64,000 nt of DNA from Ruminococcus sp. AM36-2AA (GCF_003461955.1 NZ_QTYB01000001.1:178332-242331), one strand, 5' to 3'. Shown: positions 26,370 to 35,739, counted from the first letter of the stretch. Program-made: numbers and translations. Notes: a model not told the origin generated them from the sequence alone.

Positions 26370-26650
26370 ACTATCTCTCCTTATTTCTCTCAATGTAAAT
26401 ATGCAATCTAGCTAAACGGACATCCTCATTCCGTCACACTGCATTTCGAGTAACAAAGCTTTCTTACTGTCTTTGCCTGACTCATGGTGTTACTGTACGT
26501 TTTTTCCATTTGAATAACAATAGACAATATAATTGGTATGACCAAAAACTAGGCAAATCTATTAAAATGCCTAAATATTTTTGGCATTTCTTCTAAATAA
26601 CATTTGTTATTTTTGTGCATGCTTACTGATTTCACGATATTTGTCTATAT
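26370..26650. other. Long intergenic region upstream of the radical SAM gene
   Basis: No gene or known RNA was recognised. Two small inverted repeats are present: AATGCC/GGCATT around 26573-26595, and AATAACATTTGTTATT around 26596-26613. They lie about 210-240 bp upstream of the radical SAM start and could be operator sites or an RNA structure. A weak promoter-like TATATT box is present on the minus strand near 26530. Confidence 0.35.
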
Positions 26651-26704
26651 AAAAAACACCCTGGCAATGGCAGAAATATCTTCCGCCCTGCTTCGGGTGT
26701 TTTT
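26651..26704 (-). terminator. Intrinsic terminator of leuS
   Basis: AAAAACACCC pairs with GGGTGTTTTT across a structured loop containing GGCAATGGCAG; a T run follows on the minus strand. Confidence 0.8.
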
Positions 26705-26715
26705 AATTTATCTTA

Positions 26716-29133
26716 TTACTTTACTACGATATTGATGATCTTCTTCGGTACATAAATCTCTTTGATGATATTTCCGGAAATCTTATCTGCAACTGCCTTC
26801 TTTCCTTCGGCGATCGCATCTTCTTTGGAGATCTCTGCCGGAATACTGATAACAGCCTTGGTCTTGCCGTTGATCTGAACCGGAACCTCGATCTCATCAT
26901 CCTTCATAAGCTCCTCATCGTGAGCCGGCCACTGAGCATGGAAAATGGAATCCTCATGTCCAAGCTTCTCCCAGATCTCCTCTGCAATATGAGGAACAAA
27001 CGGAGCAAGAAGAATGGTAGCTGTCTCGATGGTCTCTTTGTCAACAGCACCGTCGTTCTGCTTTGCGATAGCGATCAGCTTGTTTGTGTATTCCATAAAT
27101 CCGGACACTACGGTATTCAGGCTGAAGGCCTCAAGTCTGCTGGTGATATCGTATACCATCTTATGACGGGTCTTCTCCATCTCTTTGGTAGCCGGGATAT
27201 CTTTCTCAATGCTGTCAAGAGCCAGATTCCAGAAACGTTTCAGGAATCTGGATACACCATCGATTCCTCTGTCATCCCATTCTGCATCCAGTTCCGGCGG
27301 TCCTACGAACAGCTCATACATACGTAAGGAATCACATCCGTAATCATTTACAAGATCATCCGGTGAAATAACATTTCCTTTGGATTTACTCATCTTGATT
27401 CCGTTTTTACCTGTAATCATACCCTGGTTGAACAGCTTGACAAACGGCTCATCGAAATCAATCGCTCCGATATCATACAGGAACTTGGTGTAGAATCTGG
27501 AGTACAGAAGGTGAAGAACCGCATGCTCTACACCACCGATATACATATCTACCGGCAGATATTTGTCCGCTTTCTCTTTGGAAACCAGTTCTTTATTATT
27601 CTTATTATCTACATAACGGAGGAAATACCAGGAAGATCCTGCCCACTGAGGCATGGTGTTTGTCTCACGTTTTGCAGGAGCACCACAGCATGGGCATGTG
27701 GTATTCACCCACTCGTCAATAGCTGCAAGAGGTGACTCTCCGGTTCCTGTAGGCTGATAGCTCTCTACCTCCGGAAGTCTTAACGGAAGCTGATCCTCCG
27801 GTACCGGTACCGCACCGCATTTCGGGCAGTGTACGATCGGGATCGGCTCACCCCAATAACGCTGACGGGAGAATACCCAGTCTCTCAGTTTGTAATTGAC
27901 AGTCTTACGTCCGATACCCAGCTTCTCGATGATATGCGGTGCTTCCTTCTTCAGTACGGAAGATTCCATTCCGTTCCACTCACCGGAGTTGATCATGGTT
28001 CCGGCAGCCTCTGTGTAAGCTTCTGTCATATCCTGGATTTCTTTACCGTCTTTTGCGATAACCTGGATGATCGGAATATCGAATTTCTTTGCGAACTCAA
28101 AGTCACGGTCATCATGAGCAGGTACACACATGATAGCACCTGTACCATAATCAGCAAGTACATAGTCAGAAAGCCAGATTGGAAGCTTCTCGCCGTTCAG
28201 CGGATTGATCGCATAAGTACCTGTGAACACACCGGTCTTCTCTTTATCCTGAAGACGGTCTACATTGGATTTCATGGAAGCATCAAAGATATATTTCTCT
28301 ACAGCCTCTCTTGTCTCGTCTGTTGCAAGAGATTTCGCAAGAGCATGCTCCGGTGCAAGTACCATGAATGTTGCTCCGTGAAGAGTATCCGGTCTTGTTG
28401 TATAGACGGTGATCTTCTCATCTCTTCCTTCAACCGGGAAATCTACCTCTGCACCGTAGGATTTACCGATCCAGTCTGTCTGCATCTTCTTAACTTTTTC
28501 CGGCCAGTCCAGTTTGTCCAGGTCATTTAAAAGTCTGTCTGCATATTTTGTGATGCGGAGCATCCACTGACGAAGGTTCTTCTTGGTAACCGGTGTACCG
28601 CAACGCTCACAGCATCCGTTTACAACCTCTTCGTTTGCAAGACCTGTTTTACAGGAAGGACACCAGTTGATTGGGAACTCCTTCTCATATGCAAGGCCTT
28701 CTTTGAACATTTTTACAAAGATCCACTGTGTCCATTTATAGAAATCAGGGTCTGTTGTATTTACTTCCATATCCCAGTCATAGATTGCTGCGATATCGTT
28801 GATCTGACGTTTGATGTTCTTGATGTTTGCTGCTGTGGATACTGCCGGATGAACGCCCATCTTGATGGCATAGTTCTCAGCCGGAAGTCCAAAAGCGTCC
28901 CATCCCATCGGATGGATCAGGTAATAACCCTGAAGCATTTTATAACGGCTCCATACATCAGAGATAACATAACCTCTCCAGTGTCCTACGTGAAGACCGT
29001 TTCCGGACGGATACGGGAACATATCCAGGCAGTAATATTTCGGTTTCTTGCCGTCATTGACATTTACCGGCTTCTTTTCCCAGTTTGTGCGCCATTTCGC
29101 TTCGATGGCTCTATGGTTATAAGGTGCAGCCAT
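26716..29133 (-). CDS. leuS: Leucyl-tRNA synthetase
   Basis: 805 residues, class Ia aminoacyl-tRNA synthetase. HIGH region FPYPSGNGLHVGHWRGY near residues 39-55, the CP1 editing domain in the middle (PDTLHGATFMVLAPEH), zinc-like cysteines (WCPSCKTGLANEE, CCERCG), and KMSKS motif MSKSKGNVISPDD near residue 580. Normal length. ATG 29133 follows GGAGGAATAAAA. A clear sigma-A promoter lies 65 bp upstream and no T-box leader is present. A terminator follows. Confidence 0.98.
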   Translation of the reverse strand: MAAPYNHRAIEAKWRTNWEKKPVNVNDGKKPKYYCLDMFPYPSGNGLHVGHWRGYVISDVWSRYKMLQGYYLIHPMGWDAFGLPAENYAIKMGVHPAVSTAANIKNIKRQINDIAAIYDWDMEVNTTDPDFYKWTQWIFVKMFKEGLAYEKEFPINWCPSCKTGLANEEVVNGCCERCGTPVTKKNLRQWMLRITKYADRLLNDLDKLDWPEKVKKMQTDWIGKSYGAEVDFPVEGRDEKITVYTTRPDTLHGATFMVLAPEHALAKSLATDETREAVEKYIFDASMKSNVDRLQDKEKTGVFTGTYAINPLNGEKLPIWLSDYVLADYGTGAIMCVPAHDDRDFEFAKKFDIPIIQVIAKDGKEIQDMTEAYTEAAGTMINSGEWNGMESSVLKKEAPHIIEKLGIGRKTVNYKLRDWVFSRQRYWGEPIPIVHCPKCGAVPVPEDQLPLRLPEVESYQPTGTGESPLAAIDEWVNTTCPCCGAPAKRETNTMPQWAGSSWYFLRYVDNKNNKELVSKEKADKYLPVDMYIGGVEHAVLHLLYSRFYTKFLYDIGAIDFDEPFVKLFNQGMITGKNGIKMSKSKGNVISPDDLVNDYGCDSLRMYELFVGPPELDAEWDDRGIDGVSRFLKRFWNLALDSIEKDIPATKEMEKTRHKMVYDITSRLEAFSLNTVVSGFMEYTNKLIAIAKQNDGAVDKETIETATILLAPFVPHIAEEIWEKLGHEDSIFHAQWPAHDEELMKDDEIEVPVQINGKTKAVISIPAEISKEDAIAEGKKAVADKISGNIIKEIYVPKKIINIVVK

Positions 29134-29197
29134 TTTTTTATTCCTCCTGACAAATTACTCAGTATTAATACTTTAATGCTTTCACACACTGCTTTTA

Positions 29198-29226
29198 ATT
29201 TTAACTACTTATGATGTATTTGTCAA
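29198..29226 (-). promoter_or_regulatory. Sigma-A promoter of leuS
   Basis: On the minus strand: TTGACA, 17 bp, TAAAAT. The leader is about 58 bases, too short for a T-box. Confidence 0.8.
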
Positions 29227-29293
29227 ACAGAAATCCAAAAACAGCTCTTTTCCATCAAAATACGCATAATCCGGCAGATTTGGCCCTGTTTTG

Positions 29294-29322
29294 TTGACGC
29301 TTCTTTTTCCACATGATATAAT
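29294..29322 (+). promoter_or_regulatory. Sigma-A promoter of the DAACS symporter gene
   Basis: TTGACG, 17 bp, TATAAT, about 55 bp before the start codon and divergent from the leuS promoter. Confidence 0.85.
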
Positions 29323-29382
29323 TTTTTTCATGTATTTTCCTATATTATACATACCACACATATTTTAGGAGGGAACACGTAA

Positions 29383-30612
29383 ATGAAATCTTTTTATTCC
29401 TGGTACCGGAAGCATATTACCGGTGCGATCTTCACAGGACTGATTCTGGGTATCCTCACAGGACTTTTCCTGGCCGGACGGTTTGAACCCGTCCTCACTG
29501 TAACCAGCCTGATCGGAAGTATCTACATGAACGCCCTGAACATGATGATCTTTCCGATGGTCTTCTGCTCCATTGTCATTGGAATCTGTTCCATCGGAAA
29601 TGCACGTACTACCGGTAAGATCACAGCTGCATCCATGATCTATTTCCTCTGCACAACGGCACTTGCCAGCCTGTGTGGACTGATCATCCCTCGCCTTATT
29701 CACCTCGGTGAAGGCGTAAAATTCGAGATGGCAACCTCAGATATCCAGGCTACTAAGATGAGCAGCATCCTGGACACACTGAAAAACCTGATCCCGTCCA
29801 ACCCCATCGCTGCATTTGCCAACGGAAACATGCTTCAGGTTCTGGTGTTTGCCCTAATCATTGGTTTCACACTGATCGCAGTCGGTGAAAAAGGAACTCC
29901 ATTCCTGAATCTGATCGATTCCGTTAATGAAGTATGTCTGAAAATCATCACAACCATCATGTACTTTACACCCATCGGTGTTTTCTGTACCATCGTACCA
30001 GTTGTGGAAGCCAACGGAACTGAAACGATCATTTCCCTTGCAACACAGCTTGTCATTCTGTATGTGGCATTCTTTGGCTTCGCTATTGTAGTGTACGGTC
30101 TCTCTGTAAAGCTGATCGGCAAACAAAGCCCGCTGAAATTCCTGAAAGCGATCCTGCCAGCAGCACTGAACGCCTTCGGAACCTGCTCAAGCTCCGCAAC
30201 CATTCCATTAAGCAAGCAGTGTATGGAAGAAGAAATGGGCGTATCCAACCAGATCACCAGCATCGCCATTCCTCTTGGTGCTACCGTTAATATGGATGCT
30301 GTATCTATCCTGATGTCCTTTATGATCATGTTCTTTGCAAACGCCTGCGGAATCCATGTAAGTATTCCTCTTATGATCATTATCCTTCTTGCAAACGTAC
30401 TGCTTTCCGTTGGTACTCCAGGTGTTCCCGGTGGTGCTATCGCATCTTTCGCAGCACTGGCAACTATGGCCGGACTTCCTGCCGGAGTTCTTGGTGTTTA
30501 TATCAGCATCAATACCCTCTGTGATATGGGCGCCACCTGTGTCAATGTTATCGGTGACATGGCATGTTGCTCTGCACTGAAAAATGTTATCAAGATTGAG
30601 GAAGAAGCATAA
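29383..30612 (+). CDS. Dicarboxylate/amino acid:cation symporter (DAACS family)
   Basis: 409 residues with the GltPh-type fold. HP1 carries TCSSSATIPL, TM7 carries GATVNMDAVSIL (canonical NMDGT), and TM8 carries LCDMGATCVNVIGD. In TM8 the Arg that recognises acidic side chains (R397 in GltPh, DMGRT) is Ala, while D394, T398, N401 and D405 equivalents are kept. The protein is therefore more likely to carry a neutral amino acid such as Ser, Thr or Ala than glutamate; this is an inference. It is monocistronic. Confidence 0.9.
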   Translation: MKSFYSWYRKHITGAIFTGLILGILTGLFLAGRFEPVLTVTSLIGSIYMNALNMMIFPMVFCSIVIGICSIGNARTTGKITAASMIYFLCTTALASLCGLIIPRLIHLGEGVKFEMATSDIQATKMSSILDTLKNLIPSNPIAAFANGNMLQVLVFALIIGFTLIAVGEKGTPFLNLIDSVNEVCLKIITTIMYFTPIGVFCTIVPVVEANGTETIISLATQLVILYVAFFGFAIVVYGLSVKLIGKQSPLKFLKAILPAALNAFGTCSSSATIPLSKQCMEEEMGVSNQITSIAIPLGATVNMDAVSILMSFMIMFFANACGIHVSIPLMIIILLANVLLSVGTPGVPGGAIASFAALATMAGLPAGVLGVYISINTLCDMGATCVNVIGDMACCSALKNVIKIEEEA

Positions 30613-30652
30613 ACAAATCTTTCTGAAGTGTTATTTAAACAGAATGCAAATT

Positions 30653-30680
30653 ACTTTACATAAAATATTTTATGTAAAGT
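30653..30680. repeat. Perfect 28-bp palindrome
   Basis: The arm ACTTTACATAAAAT is followed directly by its exact reverse complement. It lies 41 bp after the symporter stop and ahead of the terminator. No T run follows it. Confidence 0.85.
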
Positions 30681-30689
30681 AGCAGTAGC

Positions 30690-30742
30690 AAAAGCCGTAA
30701 GATATATGTTTAAGAAACTTTTACATATACTTACGGCTTTTC
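30690..30742 (+). terminator. Intrinsic terminator of the DAACS symporter gene
   Basis: AAAAGCCGTAAG pairs with CTTACGGCTTTT with extra ATATG/CATAT pairing inside. The ends allow bidirectional use. Confidence 0.85.
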
Positions 30743-30829
30743 TGTTTATCAACTGTTCACATCCTGTATTCTTTATACTGTTTAACGTAAATGATGTAAC
30801 ACAGAAATTTATATTTCATTTTGCTGACT

Positions 30830-32821
30830 TTATTTTTTCAGAACACGATAATTTTCTTCTCTGTCGTAATCCTTATGGACCCCATCGTCCTCATATAAGG
30901 TATACTCCGCACCTTCATATCCGAGAAGCTGCATATTTTTTGTATCCAGAGCTGCCACACATTCCGCTGCTTCTGCAACCGGAATACATTTTCCCTTCCG
31001 GATAAACAACGGAATCTCATTCAGTGCCACCTCTACATAATGAATACCCTTTTCAAGGATCTCCTCTGCAATGGTTCCGCCCGGAAGGAATTTCACAAAC
31101 TTCATCTCCTCCGGAAGATATACATAACGGCCCCTTGCGTTCTGTTCATAAACCGGAGCGATCATGATCTCATTTCCAAGAAGCAGCTGGTCTTCCACAT
31201 GTACAGCAATCTTATCCTCCGGATAAACAAAGCCCAACGGCCGGAAATACATATCGTCGTTCAGAGCCGCCTTCATATATTCACTGTAAAGATATGGAAT
31301 AAGACGATATCTTACACCGATCACATGACGGAAATCTTCCACATTTTCAAACTGGTAGCATTCCTGCTCTCTGGTACCGATTGCTGTATGATCACGCATC
31401 AGCGGTGTGAATACTCCAAGTGCCAGGAAACGAAGCAGCAGTTCTCTTGTTGTATCAGCGCTAAATCCACCCAGATCTGCTCCTGCATACAGGAAACCAC
31501 ACATATTCAGAGATGGCATCATCTTCAGGTTCAAAAGGATATGAGCCCACCAGGATTTATTATCGCCGGTCCAGATCCCACCATAACGATGCATACCAAT
31601 ATAGGATGATCTGGAGAACATCAGAAAACGTTTTTCCGGATCGATCCGTTCAAAAGCCTCACCTGCTGCTCTGGTCATATTGTAGCCAAACAGGTTATGG
31701 ACTTTGTCATGGCGGATCTTTCTGCCATCCACATTATGGTAAAATCTCCGATAATCTTCCGGATTGTTTGCAACATTGCGAAGTGCACTCTGCATCTTCC
31801 AGATATGGATCTTTCCCTCCGTATCTTTTGCAAATTCCCCGGCAAGCTCTTTAACCTCTTTCATTCCCTCTGTGGAATAGAAGATCGCCGGCTCGTTCAT
31901 ATCATTCCAGAAACCATCGATTCCTTTTTCGATCAGGAAACGGTATTTATCACCGAACCACTTTCTGGCATCTTTGTTCAGCACATCCGGAAAATGGGTA
32001 TCTCCCGGCCATACAGCAGCCACAAAATCACTGCCGTCCTCTCTCTGGCAGAAATAACGGTTTTTAACACCCTCCTCATAAACATCGTATCCCGGCTCTA
32101 CCTTGACACCGGCATCAATGATAGGAATCAGACGGATATCCTGATCCTTCAGTTCCTTCACAAACTCCGGAAAATCCTGAAAATTCTCTTCGTTTAATGT
32201 AAAGTCCTTATAAGACTGCATATAATCGATATCCATATAGATCATATCAATAGGAATATGATTTTCACGATACCCGGCTGCAACCTTCCTGAAATCTTCT
32301 TTTGTAGTATAGCCCCATCTGCTCTGTCCAAAGCCAAAGGCAAATTTCGGCGGGATATAGCTTCTTCCGATCACATGACGGAACTGCTTTACAATATCAT
32401 AGGGACTCTCTCCCTCGATCACATAAAGCTTCAGGTCTGCATTTTCGCAGGTTACCTTCATGGTATCCATTCTGGTATAGCCAATGTCAAAGGTGATCGC
32501 TGCCGGATAGTCAAAAAACATTCCAAAGGTTTCTTTTCCGGACACAATGATAAGATTATGTGCACCGTACAGGGAATGTTTATCCTCTGTATGCTCCGGA
32601 TCATCGGTACAGTTACTGGTGTAAATGAATCCTCTCTTATTGATACCGCGGTTGGATTCTCCCAATCCGTAGACGATATCCTCTTCATCCATGATATAAG
32701 TAAAAGAAAATCCATCTTCTGCACAGATTTCTCCATATCCTGGCTTTCCTTCTGCTGTCTCAATGTTTTCTGTCAGTGCCTCAGTCTCAAAGGGCTCTCC
32801 ATATACATATTTTTTTATCAT
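30830..32821 (-). CDS. Alpha-glucosidase, glycoside hydrolase family 31
   Basis: 663 residues, cytoplasmic (no signal peptide). The nucleophile segment GFWNDMNEPAIF and the acid/base region GADLGGFSADTTRE are intact, as is GFGQSRWGYTTKEDF. GH31 enzymes release glucose from the non-reducing ends of alpha-glucosides. It starts 14 bp after the GH13 gene, with a GGAGAGGG ribosome binding site, so both are in one operon under the LacI-type operator at 34579-34596. Confidence 0.93.
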   Translation of the reverse strand: MIKKYVYGEPFETEALTENIETAEGKPGYGEICAEDGFSFTYIMDEEDIVYGLGESNRGINKRGFIYTSNCTDDPEHTEDKHSLYGAHNLIIVSGKETFGMFFDYPAAITFDIGYTRMDTMKVTCENADLKLYVIEGESPYDIVKQFRHVIGRSYIPPKFAFGFGQSRWGYTTKEDFRKVAAGYRENHIPIDMIYMDIDYMQSYKDFTLNEENFQDFPEFVKELKDQDIRLIPIIDAGVKVEPGYDVYEEGVKNRYFCQREDGSDFVAAVWPGDTHFPDVLNKDARKWFGDKYRFLIEKGIDGFWNDMNEPAIFYSTEGMKEVKELAGEFAKDTEGKIHIWKMQSALRNVANNPEDYRRFYHNVDGRKIRHDKVHNLFGYNMTRAAGEAFERIDPEKRFLMFSRSSYIGMHRYGGIWTGDNKSWWAHILLNLKMMPSLNMCGFLYAGADLGGFSADTTRELLLRFLALGVFTPLMRDHTAIGTREQECYQFENVEDFRHVIGVRYRLIPYLYSEYMKAALNDDMYFRPLGFVYPEDKIAVHVEDQLLLGNEIMIAPVYEQNARGRYVYLPEEMKFVKFLPGGTIAEEILEKGIHYVEVALNEIPLFIRKGKCIPVAEAAECVAALDTKNMQLLGYEGAEYTLYEDDGVHKDYDREENYRVLKK

Positions 32822-32835
32822 TTTTCCCTCTCCTG

Positions 32836-34512
32836 TTACAGATTTTTGTAAAGAACAAATGCCTCATAAGGTTTCAGGACCACTTTCTTCCCAAAATCCT
32901 TTCTTCCAAGATTGGTGATCAGGCATTCTGCATTTTTCTGAAATTCTTCCGGGATTTCCATTTCTGCCACATGCTCACTGAAATTGCAGACTGTAAGAAG
33001 CTTCTCTCCCTCAAGGGTTCTGGTATATGCAAAAATCTGATCATGATCTCTATAAAGTGCCTCAAATGCACCGTAAACGATCACCGGTTTTTCTTTTCTT
33101 AAACGGATCAGCTTCTGATAATAATGGAAAATGGAATCCGGATCCGAAAGCTGCTGCTTCGCATTGATCTCCTTATAATTGGAGTTTACCCTGATCCATG
33201 GCGTTCCCTCCGTAAAGCCGGCCTGATGAGAATCCTCCCACTGCATTGGTGTTCTGGCATTGTCACGTCCTCTCAGCATCAGGCACTTCATCATATATTC
33301 CGGTGTATAAATACCTGCTTCTGTATATTCATGGAAATACTGAATACTCTCGATATCACGATAATCCTTAAGCTCTGTAAAATAAGCATTGGTCATTCCA
33401 AGCTCTTCTCCCTGATAAACATAAGGAGTTCCCTGCATCATATGAAGACAGGTTGCCAGCATCTTGGCTGAAGTTTCCCTGTATGCAGGATTATCATTTC
33501 CAAATCTGGAAACACTTCTTGGCTGGTCATGATTTCCAAGAAACAGACTGTTCCATGCTTTTCCCGCAAGCTCTTCCTGCCATTTGATCATAACCTTTTT
33601 AAATTCCTGGAAATTGTATTTCTCGGTAGTCCATTTACCATGGTCTGATCCCTGATCCTCTACATGCTCAAACTGAAACACCATGTTCAGCTCATTTCTG
33701 TCCTCACCTGCATATTTCTGTGCCTCTTCGATAGTCACACCGGAGGTTTCTCCAACTGTCATCACATCGTATCGGGATAAAACCTCTCTGTTCATTTCCT
33801 GAAGAAACTCATGGATCCTCGGACCATGGACGCAGTAAGGACCAAAATCACCGTATAATCCTCCATTCATTTCTCCATCCGGATATGACTGATCCTTGGA
33901 GATCATGCTGATCACGTCCATTCGGAAACCGTCGATTCCTTTTTCACACCAGAAATTCATCATATCGTAAACTTCCTGACGAACCTTTTCATTTTCCCAG
34001 TTCAGATCCGGCTGCTTTCTGGAAAACAGGTGAAGATAATACATCTCTGTCTGAGGATCATATTCCCATGCAGGGCCTCCGAACGCACTTCCCCAGTTAT
34101 TCGGTTCTTTTCCATTCACCGGCTCTCTCCAGATATAGTAATCCCTGTAAGGATTATCTTTGGATTTCCTACTTTCAATAAACCAGTTGTGTTCATCGGA
34201 AGTATGGTTTACGACCAGATCCATGAGGATCTTAATGCCCCGTTTATGCGCTTCTTCAAGAAGCTTTTCATAATCCTCCATGGTTCCATATTCTTTATAG
34301 ATCCTGCGGTAATCGGAAATATCATAGCCATTGTCATCCTGCGGGGATTCCAGCATGGGTGAGATCCAGAGAACATTTACTCCCAGCTCCTTCAGATAGT
34401 TCAGTTTTTCTATAATTCCGGGAATATCACCAATTCCGTCTCCGTTGCTGTCCTTAAAACTTCTCGGATAAATCTGATATACCACGCTTTCTTTCCACCA
34501 GTTTTTTTTCAT
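32836..34512 (-). CDS. GH13 alpha-glucosidase (oligo-1,6-glucosidase type)
   Basis: 558 residues, GH13 subfamily 31-like. Conserved regions: DLVVNHTSDEH, GFRMDVISMISK (nucleophile Asp), VGETSGVT (acid/base Glu), FLGNHDQPR (transition-state Asp). The residue after the nucleophile is Val, which in this subfamily accompanies activity on alpha-1,6 bonds (isomaltose, panose) rather than maltose. Cytoplasmic. ATG 34512 follows AAAGGAGG. First gene of the alpha-glucoside operon. Confidence 0.92.
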   Translation of the reverse strand: MKKNWWKESVVYQIYPRSFKDSNGDGIGDIPGIIEKLNYLKELGVNVLWISPMLESPQDDNGYDISDYRRIYKEYGTMEDYEKLLEEAHKRGIKILMDLVVNHTSDEHNWFIESRKSKDNPYRDYYIWREPVNGKEPNNWGSAFGGPAWEYDPQTEMYYLHLFSRKQPDLNWENEKVRQEVYDMMNFWCEKGIDGFRMDVISMISKDQSYPDGEMNGGLYGDFGPYCVHGPRIHEFLQEMNREVLSRYDVMTVGETSGVTIEEAQKYAGEDRNELNMVFQFEHVEDQGSDHGKWTTEKYNFQEFKKVMIKWQEELAGKAWNSLFLGNHDQPRSVSRFGNDNPAYRETSAKMLATCLHMMQGTPYVYQGEELGMTNAYFTELKDYRDIESIQYFHEYTEAGIYTPEYMMKCLMLRGRDNARTPMQWEDSHQAGFTEGTPWIRVNSNYKEINAKQQLSDPDSIFHYYQKLIRLRKEKPVIVYGAFEALYRDHDQIFAYTRTLEGEKLLTVCNFSEHVAEMEIPEEFQKNAECLITNLGRKDFGKKVVLKPYEAFVLYKNL

Positions 34513-34548
34513 GGTAAATTGCCTCCTTTTTCTGTTGATTCTGAAATC

Positions 34549-34577
34549 AGCATATCCTATCCACCCTTTAAAATCAA
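34549..34577 (-). promoter_or_regulatory. Promoter of the GH13-GH31 operon
   Basis: On the minus strand: TTGATT, 17 bp, TATGCT. The weak boxes suggest dependence on regulation; the operator abuts the -35 box. Confidence 0.6.
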
Positions 34578-34578
34578 C

Positions 34579-34596
34579 AAGTTTCTCGTGAAACTT
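34579..34596. promoter_or_regulatory. LacI-family operator
   Basis: AAGTTTCTCGTGAAACTT is an 18-bp dyad with 8 of 9 matching pairs and a central CG, the usual design of LacI/GalR operators. It ends one base from the -35 box of the GH13 promoter. The LacI-family gene lies just upstream, which makes it the probable ligand-responsive repressor. Confidence 0.8.
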
Positions 34597-34714
34597 AAAT
34601 TACTGCCAAACTTTTCTGTTTTTTTTATGCAGTTTTAACAATAAAGCACTACTGGCCCCTAAAAATAATTTCCAACCGTATTTCGATGATGTGCCAGGAA
34701 AAGTCATCACAACA

Positions 34715-34753
34715 TAAAAAAAGAGATCCTGCTACTCTTTTACAGAATCTCTC
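34715..34753 (-). terminator. Terminator overlapping the end of the LacI gene
   Basis: On the minus strand AGAGATTCTG faces CAGGATCTCT, followed by seven T. The stem contains the stop codon region of the regulator gene. Confidence 0.75.
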
Positions 34754-35739
34754 TTTACAAGCCAGACAGGGCTTTTTACATTTTTTTTGGCAGGTTCCTT
34801 TCCCTCTGCCATAAGAAGCAGCTTCCGTAAGGCAAGAACTGCTTTCTGATGAACATCCTGATGAATGGTGGTCAGCTTTGGCCTGACGATCTGCGCATAA
34901 AAATTATCATCAAAGCCGGTAATGGAAATCTGATCCGGAATCCGGATTCCCCTGTCTGTAAAAAAATTGATGGCCTCCACAGCTGTGTAATCCGAAGAAA
35001 ATGCCAGAGCCTTTGTCTCCAGAAAATGAGGCAGTAGCTCTTCATATTTTTTCAGTCTGCGCCGGGGTTCCTGGGGAACCACCACATAGCGGGAGCGGCT
35101 GCAGAAGCCGCCATTTTTTTCCATAGCCTGTTTGAATCCAAGCCATCTGGCATAATCACTGTCCTGCTCTGTTTCCGCAACAAAAAGTGCCCGGTGGTAT
35201 CCACAGGAATGCAGATATTCCCCGATCTGATATCCGCCGGAATAATCATCCACTCCTACATTCTGAAAGCTATATCCACCCTTCGGATAGGCATCGATCA
35301 ATACCATTTTTTTATTCAGCTTTCTGGAAAGCTGATGATACTGTTCTTCATTATACCCTATAATGATAAGACCCTCTACATTCCAACGGGATGCCATATC
35401 TACCACATTATCGATCCGTTCACCGCCAATGAGCATAATATAATAGCCTCTGTTTTCTGCTTCGACCTGCAGCGTTCCGGTGATCTCTCCCACAAAAGAA
35501 TCCTGCAGAGACTGCATACCATGAATGAAGGAAAAACCAAGAACCACTCCAATGATCCTTGAGCCGTGTCCGGATAGCATCACAGATCCCATGTGGGGAA
35601 CATAATTCTGCTCCTTCAGGATCGCCGTGATCCGGTCAATGGTGCTCTGTGAAACCCGTTTTGTATTTCCATTGATCACATTGGATACGGTTGTACGACT
35701 GACACCTGCCATATCCGCGATATCCTGCAGCCTTATCAT
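34732..35739 (-). CDS. LacI family transcriptional regulator
   Basis: 335 residues. N-terminal HTH MIRLQDIADMAGVSRTTVSNVINGNTKRVS followed by a hinge helix and a periplasmic-binding-protein-like effector domain (DYTAVEAINFFTDRGIRIPD, ISITGFDDNFYAQIVRP). It is placed directly upstream of and on the same strand as the GH13-GH31 operon, with a fitting operator in that promoter. The likely effector is an alpha-glucoside or its phosphate. Its start overlaps the preceding small gene by 4 bp. Confidence 0.93.
   Translation of the reverse strand: MIRLQDIADMAGVSRTTVSNVINGNTKRVSQSTIDRITAILKEQNYVPHMGSVMLSGHGSRIIGVVLGFSFIHGMQSLQDSFVGEITGTLQVEAENRGYYIMLIGGERIDNVVDMASRWNVEGLIIIGYNEEQYHQLSRKLNKKMVLIDAYPKGGYSFQNVGVDDYSGGYQIGEYLHSCGYHRALFVAETEQDSDYARWLGFKQAMEKNGGFCSRSRYVVVPQEPRRRLKKYEELLPHFLETKALAFSSDYTAVEAINFFTDRGIRIPDQISITGFDDNFYAQIVRPKLTTIHQDVHQKAVLALRKLLLMAEGKEPAKKNVKSPVWLVKRDSVKE

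Noticed and set aside
29134-29382. T-box riboswitch before leuS
   Set aside because: No T-box consensus (GGGTGGNACCGCG-like) and a promoter only about 65 bp from the start.
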